This document shows positions 9,499-17,563 of a stretch of DNA of 64,000 nt, one piece after another (the first letter of the stretch is position 1; each line of letters begins with the position of its first letter). The stretch comes from Sphingobacterium sp. LZ7M1 (GTDB taxonomy: Bacteria; Bacteroidota; Bacteroidia; Sphingobacteriales; Sphingobacteriaceae), in contig NZ_CP101134.1 of the NCBI RefSeq assembly GCF_024296865.1, positions 3,224,001 through 3,288,000 of the forward strand, given 5' to 3'. Below the pieces are notes generated by a model. The model did not search any database and was not told where the DNA came from. It saw only the letters and a program-made list of their open reading frames with translations. The position numbers were made by a program, and so were the translations under genes.

Positions 9499-10383
9499 AT
9501 GGAAAAAAACTCAAAAAATCTACACCCGCGCAATAAGTTCAATCAGGATTATGACTTCAAGAAACTGATCAAACATGTTCACCAATTGAAGAAACACATC
9601 GTTGTACTTCCTGATGGCCGTCAATCCCTAGACTTCAGAGATCCTGAATCTGTTTTCCTTTTGAACAAAGCTTTATTGGAATCGGAATACAAGATCAACA
9701 ACTGGGACCTATTGAACGGTAGCCTCTGCCCTTCCATTCCGGGTAGATTGAATTATATCCATTATTTAGCTGACCTCATCCAGCCTAAAAACCCTAAGAA
9801 AGTCAATGTCCTGGATATTGGCACTGGCTCTAGTCTTATTTATCCTATTCTTGGCTTCTTGGAATACCATTGGAATTTTGTGGCATCCGATACCCATATC
9901 CCTTCCATACAGCATGCCCACAAGATCCTGAATGACAATCCTTATCTAAAAAAAGGAATCAAGATAAGACAGCAAGAAAACAGTGACCATATCCTCAAAG
10001 GAATTATTCAACCCAATGAATATTTCGACGCAGTACTTTGTAATCCCCCATTCTACAAATCGCGTGAAGACTATAGGCAAACGGTTCTGAAGAAAAACCA
10101 GAAGCTCCATCAGGAAGCTGAAAGCACGAAAACCAATTTCCAAGGTCTTTCGAATGAGCTTTGGTTCCCAGGTGGTGAAAAGAAGTTCATTAGCAACATG
10201 ATCTATGAAAGCTTTGACCTAAGAGATCAAATTGGTATATGTTCGGTTCTGGTTTCAGATAAAGACAACCTGAAGCCGTTAAAAGCTATCCTCGAATATC
10301 ACAAAACAGAGGGGGTAAAAGTGACACAAATGAATCAAGGCAACAAGATAAACAGAATTCTTTCTTGGCAGTTGAATAAATAA
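9499..10383 (+). CDS. rlmF: 23S rRNA (adenine-1618-N6)-methyltransferase
   Basis: SAM-dependent methyltransferase acting on A1618 of 23S rRNA. 294 residues from the ATG at 9499 (an extension to 9481 would use TTG). Motif I 'VLDIGTGSSLIYPILG' binds SAM; 'CNPPFY' is the NPPF/Y motif of N6-adenine methyltransferases. The N-terminal 'LHPRNKFNQDYDFKKLI' and 'LNGSLCPSIPGRLNYIHYLADL' are hallmarks of RlmF. It is a single gene with no close partner; the long non-coding leader of the SusCD operon follows. Confidence 0.92.
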   Translation: MEKNSKNLHPRNKFNQDYDFKKLIKHVHQLKKHIVVLPDGRQSLDFRDPESVFLLNKALLESEYKINNWDLLNGSLCPSIPGRLNYIHYLADLIQPKNPKKVNVLDIGTGSSLIYPILGFLEYHWNFVASDTHIPSIQHAHKILNDNPYLKKGIKIRQQENSDHILKGIIQPNEYFDAVLCNPPFYKSREDYRQTVLKKNQKLHQEAESTKTNFQGLSNELWFPGGEKKFISNMIYESFDLRDQIGICSVLVSDKDNLKPLKAILEYHKTEGVKVTQMNQGNKINRILSWQLNK

Positions 10384-10431
10384 GACCAAAGTTTAGTTTA
10401 ACTTTTCTATGTTACAATAGATCAAAATCCA

Positions 10432-10445
10432 CTTTAACGTTAAAG
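10432..10445. promoter_or_regulatory. Perfect 14-bp palindrome, candidate operator 1
   Basis: CTTTAACGTTAAAG is a perfect palindrome centred on ACGT, about 400 bases upstream of the first SusC start. ACGT-centred palindromes are typical of LacI-family operators, but no LacI gene is in the window. The link to the operon is inferred from position. Confidence 0.4.
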
Positions 10446-10487
10446 CAGATTTGGACAGGAATCTTTATTTTTTTAAAAAAAATTTGC

Positions 10488-10500
10488 TAAAACGTTTTTA
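10488..10500. promoter_or_regulatory. ACGT-centred near-palindrome, candidate operator 2
   Basis: TAAAACGTTTTTA contains the perfect palindrome AAAACGTTTT (10489-10498). Its centre is 55 bases from that of the first palindrome. The shared core and close spacing suggest a pair of sites for one dimeric or tetrameric regulator. Confidence 0.4.
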
Positions 10501-10848
10501 ATTTATAAATTAGTCTTAACCATTAACAAAACTAATACTAACAGTCACTTTATGAACTTATTTTTACCTACAACAACCTGCAATTTATTTTCCGGCTAAT
10601 TAAAGGAAATCTTGTTTAATTTTTACCCAAACTAAACACAATTAACCATTGCTGTACTGGAATCCTATTACCCAAAAACTTTAAATTATGAACCAAAAAA
10701 AATTGCATTTAAACTTTATGAGCAGTTAACGGATTTAAAGCAAAGCCTTCTATTTCCCTTTTACTGACCGAATAGCTCCCTTCTGGATTTGCTATCCGAA
10801 ACCTACTAGTATCTACTATTTTACTAACCTATAAACAGCACTACAAAT

Positions 10849-13812
10849 ATGAGTGTATTATGGAAGTTTAAATCGTTATTGATTTTTATGTCTATGTCCG
10901 TGGGGCATGCGCATAGTCATAACGTTGATTTTGCCAACCTATCCCTGCAGGACACAACCGAAACGGACTCTATTCCTACAGTCGATACCTTGGCGGAGTT
11001 AAAGCCACTTTATGAACTGGACCTACCTAAGTTCAACAACCTTCGGAACATGAAAGCCAATTCGCTGATTACTGCCAATAGTTTGCAGCAGTATATCAAA
11101 GGTGAATTACCAGGCGTCTATGTTTCTGAATCAAGCGGTGAGCCTGGAAGTAATATCCAGATGTTCGTGCGCGGTATCAGTAAACCTATCCTGAGCAATA
11201 GGGATATTTACAATACCCAACCCTTGGTCGTTCTAGATGGTGTTCCCTTAATCGGAGAACATCCTTTTGCGTTTGATGTGCAAAACTATGACATCGAACG
11301 TATCGGAACCGAAAACAACCTCCTGGGCAACATTGATTTCGACAACATCCAAAGCATCAAGGTATTAAAAGACCTTTCGGCAGTTGCAACCTATGGTCCG
11401 CTTGGGGCTAACGGAGTCATTGAGATCACGTCGAGGAAGACTGAAGGTGATGGCGACAAAAGAATAACGGTAAACAGTTATATCGGAATGTCTCAACGCC
11501 CTCGCGTCACTACCATAAACGGTGCCTATGAAAATTCATTTAGGAAGCAATTTTATGACCTCTACACCACCAATGGTAAATACAACCAGGACGATGTCTA
11601 TCCAATCTATTTAAGTGACTCCTTAAATAACGATTACTATGGACCATCAAACTGGTCTGATAGCTATTATTCCAATGGACTCAACCATGGTGTCAATGCC
11701 AATATCTCGGGTGGTCAGCCTCGTGCTACCTTCCAGTTCTCTCTGGGAAATGTAAAAACCTCAGGAGTAGCGGATGACACTAAATTTGACAAGTACAATG
11801 CTCGTTTCTTCTTGAACCTGAGACCTTTCAAATGGCTAAACTTTGAAACCCTTTTCAATGCTTCGCGATTGAACAGGGACCGCAACAGAAACTTGCGCAA
11901 CAGATTTGCCATGATGGGTTATCTTCCTGACCTAGGTGCTCCACTTGCTCCTAACAAGGAAGTTTATGATTCCTATCTAAAGGAATTCGACAAGAGCTTT
12001 GACAATAACTTCAGCAATATCCTGGAAGGATTCTTCCGTTTACAGGTAAATGTTGGAGCTTTAAAGATCCGTAGCAAGTTCGCCGTTGATTATAACGAAG
12101 GCTACCGCGACCTTTTCTACCCAAGCACCATCTTAGAGAAAAGTAATTTCGCTTCTAACTACTATGGTTACAACCAACGCTTATTGGTGGATAACCAAGT
12201 TTCTTACGATATAGAAAACGATGCAAACTATTTCTATTTCGAAGCTGGGAACACCTTGATGTGGGATACCTATAAATACAACTATGCCTATGCATACAAA
12301 GGTGTCAATGACTTCATCAAACTTAACCTATTGGAGTCTGACCCAAACAACGGGAACTATCTAAATCCTACTGCTTTCCCTAGACAATTGGTCTATAAGT
12401 TCTTGGACAGAACCAAACACAACATGGTCAATCTATACGGTAAAGCATCTTATACCTATAATGAATCCTATACCGCTGCATTGACACTTCGTTACGATGC
12501 ATCATCAAATGCACAACCGACTACAAGATGGTTCTTCTCTCCTATCCTAGCCTTAGGATGGAATGCGAAGAATGACTTCATGAAGGACAACGAATCCGTT
12601 AGCCTATTTAATATCAGAGCCAGCGTAGGCAGGATGGGTCACTATAATCTGTATGATAATTACGGACAAGGACCTAGCTATACTTCAGAAATTGGCTATA
12701 CCGGTAATGCAATCGTTCCGGGATACAATGGTTTTGCGGCATTGGTTCGTCCATATAATATAGGCTGGGTGGGATATGACCTTCCTTGGAGCTATTCGGA
12801 TAACCTGAACTTAGGTTTTGACCTAGGTTTCAAGAACCGCGATATCCAAGTTTCCCTTGATGCTTACGTTCGCGATAGCAAAGATCAGTTGATCATGTTG
12901 CCAGGTAAGAAAGACTTCGGTTATGACTATCAATATGAAGCTGGAATGGATGTCCGCAATATGGGTATCGACCTTACTGCTTCAGGAAATGTAGTACAAA
13001 ATGACAAGATCACCTGGAACACCGGGTTAGTATTAGGCGTAAACACAAATAAGCTATTGGCATTGCCAAATAACCTGGATGAAATCGAAGTGAACGACCG
13101 ATTATTGAAAGTTGGTGAGAGAATCGATGCCTTCTGGTTATATGAAAACAACGGAATGTACCAAACAGACCAAGAAGTTCCGCAATCAGGGGGTCAACGA
13201 ATGACCTACAATGGTATCATCTTGAAAGCTGGTGATCCAATCTGGTCTGATACCAATGGGGATAACCAGATCAGCAAAGAGGATAAAGTCCTACAAGGCA
13301 ACATCATCCCTAAGCTTAGCGGTTCATGGAACAATATGGTTGCTTACAAAAACTTTGACTTGAACCTGAACTTCTACTTCAACCTTGGAAGAAAGATTGT
13401 CAACCAAGAGATGTCAAACCGTTTCAACTTTATTGAAAATGAGAATGCCAGCAGCATAAATTCCATCAAAGAGATCACCTACTGGGAGAAAAGAGGGGAT
13501 TATGATCAATATCCACTTTACAACCCTTGGTCATCCGTTGCGCCATTCCAAACCAATCAATCCCTATTCCTTGAGGATGGTTCTTTCTTGAAACTTAGAA
13601 CAGTAACCTTAGGCTATAATTTCAGGGATATCGTTGGAAACCGTTTAGGCCAAAAGGGAGATCTATATGTCTATTTATCTGCCAACAATTTATTTACTGT
13701 CAGCAAATATTCTGGAAGGGATCCAGAACTGGTGAATTACATGGGTTACGACCAAGGTTATTCCCTTCCGATTCCAAGAACATTTGCCTTAGGATTCAAA
13801 CTTAAACTGTAA
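10849..13812 (+). CDS. SusC/RagA-type TonB-dependent outer-membrane transporter, module 1
   Basis: 987-residue outer-membrane importer. The N-terminus is a signal peptide (ends GHAHS, about residue 23) and then goes almost straight to the plug ('LQQYIKGELPGVYVSESSGEPGSNIQMFVRGIS', 'PLVVLDGVPLI', 'VLKDLSAVATYGPLGANGVIEI'), followed by a 22-strand barrel ending in an aromatic-rich SusC C-terminus ('PIPRTFALGFKLKL'). Unlike the second SusC of the operon it lacks the carboxypeptidase-like regulatory beta-sandwich that usually precedes the plug. First gene of an 11-gene run; the SusD gene starts six bases after its stop. Substrate unknown. Confidence 0.93.
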   Translation: MSVLWKFKSLLIFMSMSVGHAHSHNVDFANLSLQDTTETDSIPTVDTLAELKPLYELDLPKFNNLRNMKANSLITANSLQQYIKGELPGVYVSESSGEPGSNIQMFVRGISKPILSNRDIYNTQPLVVLDGVPLIGEHPFAFDVQNYDIERIGTENNLLGNIDFDNIQSIKVLKDLSAVATYGPLGANGVIEITSRKTEGDGDKRITVNSYIGMSQRPRVTTINGAYENSFRKQFYDLYTTNGKYNQDDVYPIYLSDSLNNDYYGPSNWSDSYYSNGLNHGVNANISGGQPRATFQFSLGNVKTSGVADDTKFDKYNARFFLNLRPFKWLNFETLFNASRLNRDRNRNLRNRFAMMGYLPDLGAPLAPNKEVYDSYLKEFDKSFDNNFSNILEGFFRLQVNVGALKIRSKFAVDYNEGYRDLFYPSTILEKSNFASNYYGYNQRLLVDNQVSYDIENDANYFYFEAGNTLMWDTYKYNYAYAYKGVNDFIKLNLLESDPNNGNYLNPTAFPRQLVYKFLDRTKHNMVNLYGKASYTYNESYTAALTLRYDASSNAQPTTRWFFSPILALGWNAKNDFMKDNESVSLFNIRASVGRMGHYNLYDNYGQGPSYTSEIGYTGNAIVPGYNGFAALVRPYNIGWVGYDLPWSYSDNLNLGFDLGFKNRDIQVSLDAYVRDSKDQLIMLPGKKDFGYDYQYEAGMDVRNMGIDLTASGNVVQNDKITWNTGLVLGVNTNKLLALPNNLDEIEVNDRLLKVGERIDAFWLYENNGMYQTDQEVPQSGGQRMTYNGIILKAGDPIWSDTNGDNQISKEDKVLQGNIIPKLSGSWNNMVAYKNFDLNLNFYFNLGRKIVNQEMSNRFNFIENENASSINSIKEITYWEKRGDYDQYPLYNPWSSVAPFQTNQSLFLEDGSFLKLRTVTLGYNFRDIVGNRLGQKGDLYVYLSANNLFTVSKYSGRDPELVNYMGYDQGYSLPIPRTFALGFKLKL

Positions 13813-13818
13813 CCGATC

Positions 13819-15324
13819 ATGAAAAGAATATTAATCATTTTAATCGTATTGAGCCAAGTTTTCGTGTCCTGCAAGAAAATGCTGGACATCAATTCCACTC
13901 GATTGGTTTCAGAAGAAAATATGTGGCTTAGCATGGAGGATTCCAGAGCGGCCTTAATGGGAGTTTACGGATTGACCAAATCCGCACTGAATGATAACAA
14001 TGCACATTGGATCTATGGCGATGTACGTTCCGGAGAGTTCTCCGTGCCTATCCGCCAAGACTTGAAAGCTATCGCCAAAAACGACCTGAATGCTTCCTTC
14101 GGCGTAATGAACGACCTAAAGAGCTGGAGACGTTGGTACGCAGTAGTGAATGCTGCCAATATCTTCCTAGAACGTATCCAGGAGGTAAAGGACAATGACC
14201 AACGCTATACCAACAACAATATGGTGGTGGATATCGCGCAAGCCCGTTTCCTACGTGCCTTTGCCTATTTCTATATGGTACGCATTTGGGGAGACGTTCC
14301 ATTGATCGTCTCTTCTAAAGAAGGTACTTTTGATGATCAACCTCGCGAAGATCAGAGCAAGATATTGGCCTTTGTAGAACAGGAATTGCAAAAGGCAGCA
14401 GATGATCTTCCGTTCCTTTTTAGCTCCAATGACCCGCAGCAACAAGGAAATTACTACAACGAATCCAACAGCAGATGGGACGGCGCCTTAGCTCGTAAAA
14501 CTACAGCTTATGCCATTTTAGCCCATGTTGCAGCCTGGCAGAGTAATTACCCTGATGCTGCAGCATACGCTAAATTTGTTATCGACAATCAACAGAAAGG
14601 TAGCTTGACTTTACTCCCTACCAATAACCTAACAGATCCAAATGGATTCTTCTACGATAAAAACCGGAATCAGTTATTAGGTTTCGGACATATCTACAAC
14701 CATGTGGAAGGTTCCTTTACAGGGCACATTGAAGAGTTAACCTTGGCATCGCCCGTGGTAAACAAAAGTATCCCGGATATGTACATGTCCAAAGACAAGA
14801 TCCTTTCCATCTTCAATGAATCTACCGATGAACGCTTCTCTGCTGATACCCTAGGAAATCCTGTAACCGAGGTTTATTTCAAAAACTTCAATGGACAGTA
14901 TCCTATCTTCAGCAAAGTGAAATGTATCATGGGTGGAGTAACAGACCCAACGTTCAGGTTCTATTCCAGTGCCACCATTATCACCCGTCTTGAAGACATG
15001 TACCTATTGCGTGCAGAATCATTGGCGGTAATTGGTGAGCAAGCAGGAGCAATCGACCTATTGAATACCATCCGCGAAAGAAGAGGGCTTACGAACTATT
15101 CAGCAGCGAAAAATGGAGACTTGATCGATGCGATCTTCCAAGAAAGAAACCGGGAGCTGATGGGTGAAGGGCATCGTTGGTACGATATGGTCAGACAGTA
15201 CAAGATCAAGAATGACAATTCAGATCTGAGCAATCTGATCCGTTCCAAAGGACAATATTGGCCGATCTCTGCCCAAGTCTTGACCCAGAACAAATTATTA
15301 ACCCAAAATGAATATTGGAAATAA
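13819..15324 (+). CDS. SusD/RagB surface lipoprotein, module 1
   Basis: 501-residue substrate-capturing lid of the SusC transporter. Lipobox VFVSC with Cys18 followed by KK. SusD hallmarks: 'WRRWYAVVNAANIFLERI', 'ARFLRAFAYFYMVRIWGDVPLI', and the C-terminal 'AIDLLNTIRERRGL' plus 'FQERNRELMGEGHRWYDMVR'. TPR-like helices dominate the fold. It pairs with the upstream SusC and is followed after 11 bases by a FAS1 lipoprotein. The ligand cannot be predicted from sequence. Confidence 0.94.
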   Translation: MKRILIILIVLSQVFVSCKKMLDINSTRLVSEENMWLSMEDSRAALMGVYGLTKSALNDNNAHWIYGDVRSGEFSVPIRQDLKAIAKNDLNASFGVMNDLKSWRRWYAVVNAANIFLERIQEVKDNDQRYTNNNMVVDIAQARFLRAFAYFYMVRIWGDVPLIVSSKEGTFDDQPREDQSKILAFVEQELQKAADDLPFLFSSNDPQQQGNYYNESNSRWDGALARKTTAYAILAHVAAWQSNYPDAAAYAKFVIDNQQKGSLTLLPTNNLTDPNGFFYDKNRNQLLGFGHIYNHVEGSFTGHIEELTLASPVVNKSIPDMYMSKDKILSIFNESTDERFSADTLGNPVTEVYFKNFNGQYPIFSKVKCIMGGVTDPTFRFYSSATIITRLEDMYLLRAESLAVIGEQAGAIDLLNTIRERRGLTNYSAAKNGDLIDAIFQERNRELMGEGHRWYDMVRQYKIKNDNSDLSNLIRSKGQYWPISAQVLTQNKLLTQNEYWK

Positions 15325-15335
15325 ACCGTATAACC

Positions 15336-16436
15336 ATGAAAGTCAACAATCTATTTTATAGTTTACTCTCCTTGATTTTGGTTAGCGGATGCACCAAAGA
15401 CAATGGATATTACAACGAGACGGTAAATAAGGTGACTTATGATGGTACTATTTTGGAGTACCTTCAAAGTAAGCCCGGCGTTTTTGACTCCCTACTTAAA
15501 GTATTGGATCGCACAAAAATGCAAGCAGTGCTCGCTTCTAATGATAAATACACCTTCTTTGCACCAACCAACCAGAGCTTTCAATTAGCAATCGAAAACC
15601 TCAACAATACCCGCAAAGAATCGGATAAACCTTTGGAATATTTATCCAATGTGGACCTCCTACAATTGGATACCATGATGGCTCAATACCTGATCAAAGG
15701 CTTCTACCCTAGTGATTCCATGATGATGAAAGATGGAATCCAACTGCATGACTACAAATTCAAAAGAACGATGAACGCTAAATTAACCACAGCGACCTCA
15801 TCAGGATTTGAAAGCGGCGGCCCTAAGGTCATTGAATACTCGGACACAAAGAACAGTCAGTTCACCAGAAACTGGATTACCGCAACCACTGCTTCCATCA
15901 ACATCGAAGCAAAGAACGGGATGATCCACGTTGTTTCTCCGAACCATGTTTTCGGTTTTAACGACTTTGTGACCCGATTGACCTACATCCCACCTCCACC
16001 AAACTTATTTGTAACCGTCGGAGGTAAATTCTCGGTATCACGCGAGAACGATGGTGGTGTCAATGCCGTTGAAGCATCAAAATATGTGTTTGATGGCAAC
16101 CCAGAAACCAAGTACCTGTTAGGTAGTTTCGGTGGAAACTGGATGCAAGTAGAACTAAACACAGCAACTGCAGCTAACTCCTATACCCTAACCTCAGCCA
16201 ACGATGCGGTTGAAAGGGATCCAATTGACTGGACCTTGACAGCATCTGATGATGGAGAAAACTGGGTAACACTGGATTCTAAATCAGGCGAAGAATTTAC
16301 ATCGAGGTTCCAACAAAGGGTCTTCTGGATCAATAACACCAAAGCATACAAGTTTTACAGGTTAAATGTACAACGCGTTCGTTCTGGAGATCTATTCCAA
16401 TTGGCCGACTGGAGCGTAAATAAAGGAACTAAATAA
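15336..16436 (+). CDS. FAS1 (fasciclin) + F5/8 type C (discoidin) lipoprotein
   Basis: 366 residues from the ATG at 15336; an upstream in-frame ATG at 15315 lies inside the SusD gene and would bury the signal. Lipobox LVSGC, Cys19, followed by TKD (an outer-surface export signal pattern in Bacteroidota). A FAS1 domain spans about residues 30-215 ('GTILEYLQSKPGVFDSLLKVLDR', 'YTFFAPTNQSF', 'NGMIHVVSPNHV'). The C-terminal 125 residues are a discoidin-like domain ('SANDAVERDPIDWTLTASDDGENW', 'FYRLNVQRVRSGDLFQLADW') of the kind that binds glycans. Its FAS1 part is clearly paralogous to the one at 22277, which lacks the discoidin domain. Inferred role: surface adhesion or glycan capture. Confidence 0.85.
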   Translation: MKVNNLFYSLLSLILVSGCTKDNGYYNETVNKVTYDGTILEYLQSKPGVFDSLLKVLDRTKMQAVLASNDKYTFFAPTNQSFQLAIENLNNTRKESDKPLEYLSNVDLLQLDTMMAQYLIKGFYPSDSMMMKDGIQLHDYKFKRTMNAKLTTATSSGFESGGPKVIEYSDTKNSQFTRNWITATTASINIEAKNGMIHVVSPNHVFGFNDFVTRLTYIPPPPNLFVTVGGKFSVSRENDGGVNAVEASKYVFDGNPETKYLLGSFGGNWMQVELNTATAANSYTLTSANDAVERDPIDWTLTASDDGENWVTLDSKSGEEFTSRFQQRVFWINNTKAYKFYRLNVQRVRSGDLFQLADWSVNKGTK

Positions 16437-16460
16437 TCTATTAACCTTAATTGAAGAAAA

Positions 16461-17552
16461 ATGAAAATCAAAAATAGTATCCGATTGCTCTGTCTCTTTA
16501 TAGGGAGTTATGGATTATTTACTGCATGTTCGAAAATGTACGACCTTCCTGAAGACAGGGATTTTATAAGCGAAAACATCAATTATATCATCAAGATCAT
16601 TGAGCCTACCCTAGGCAGGAACAATGTCTTTACCTCCCTATCTGAGGACAACTCTACCCTACCGATGAAGTTTGAAATTGTCAATGCTAGGTATGGAGAC
16701 GGTCGTCCAGTGACAGACCTATTTACCAAAGTCCAAACCTATGAATGGATCCAGGAATATGATGGCAAGGAAAAATCCCTAGCTGAAATTGAGGCGAAGA
16801 GAAGATTGGTTGAAAAACCAGCATTCGAAGTAGACAGCAATGGCCGAATGATTTTATGGGCAGGGGCAACAAATGCGATCATCAAACCAAGACCTGTCGA
16901 TACGGTCTTGAAAACACAAGATATCCGTTTCTTTGACCTGAAGGTTCAGAACTCAGGCGGTACACAGATCATCAAGGATTTCCAATTTATCCCTTGGCGT
17001 GAGATCCCTTATTTTCCATCGACGGACATCAATCCCTATACAGGAGGAAAAGCTCCAGATCCACTACGGCCTAAGGATACCACTAGACAGGATTATATCA
17101 TCCCAAGTTTCTTAAACAATGTAATTGGCGAAAGGACCCAATTGCCTTTGGTCAACAATAACATCCAAAAAGATGTGGTAGTTTACATCCGTCCATTTTC
17201 TGGCGGCAAAGGCAACAGCTTACGTTTCAAGTTCATGGGTGCTGACGGTAAGTTTATCAATCCCGTGAAATTCAATGAAACCAGATGGGACTTCTTAGTT
17301 CATGGATTCAATAAAGTGATGACCCCCGAATATGTGCAATATGATGTGGCTTATCCGATTCCATTGACGCCTTACCGCACAGACTTTTCAGATGCGGGCG
17401 GGGCACATGTGTCATTCTCTTATTCTCGATTGGGATTTGGAGGCGGGCGCACCGTGGGTCAATTTGGACTGAACTTCGCGATCTATAAAAAGGGAGATTG
17501 GGAAATTGTTTTCCATTTCCGTAATCAGAACCCAAAATTCGAGGATGAATAA
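16461..17552 (+). CDS. Lipoprotein, DUF5007-like
   Basis: 363 residues with lipobox LFTAC, Cys23, followed by SKMYDLPEDRDF. The N-terminal motif and the 'IIEPTLGRNNV...LPMKFEIVNARYGDG' stretch match DUF5007 proteins as I remember them; this assignment was not searched. The body is predicted all-beta with many Pro and Gly, and the C-terminus has 'HVSFSYSRLGFGGGRTVGQFGLNFAIYKKGDWEIVFHF', likely a beta sandwich. No catalytic motif is visible. It sits between the FAS1 lipoprotein and the second SusC with 24- and 11-base gaps, so is co-transcribed. Probable surface-exposed accessory of module 1. Confidence 0.75.
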   Translation: MKIKNSIRLLCLFIGSYGLFTACSKMYDLPEDRDFISENINYIIKIIEPTLGRNNVFTSLSEDNSTLPMKFEIVNARYGDGRPVTDLFTKVQTYEWIQEYDGKEKSLAEIEAKRRLVEKPAFEVDSNGRMILWAGATNAIIKPRPVDTVLKTQDIRFFDLKVQNSGGTQIIKDFQFIPWREIPYFPSTDINPYTGGKAPDPLRPKDTTRQDYIIPSFLNNVIGERTQLPLVNNNIQKDVVVYIRPFSGGKGNSLRFKFMGADGKFINPVKFNETRWDFLVHGFNKVMTPEYVQYDVAYPIPLTPYRTDFSDAGGAHVSFSYSRLGFGGGRTVGQFGLNFAIYKKGDWEIVFHFRNQNPKFEDE

Positions 17553-17563
17553 ACCTTAGCCTT

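Larger units (their letters stand above)
10384..10848 (+). other. 465-bp AT-rich region upstream of the SusCD operon
   Basis: No gene is supported here. It holds two ACGT-centred palindromes (10432-10445 and 10488-10500), A/T-rich tracts, and a 13-codon ORF (10688-10729, begins MNQKKLHLNF and stops after MSS) that resembles a SusC-type N-terminus but has no further support. No TAnnTTTG box was found, so the operon's promoter is not located. Confidence 0.6.

Noticed and set aside
10849..10920. SusC-1 as a 5'-truncated pseudogene
   Set aside because: It has its own plausible signal peptide, an intact plug and a full barrel to the usual C-terminus, and is tightly linked to an intact SusD.
15315..15335. 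Earlier start for the first FAS1 lipoprotein
   Set aside because: It overlaps the SusD coding end and would place the lipoprotein signal away from the N-terminus.
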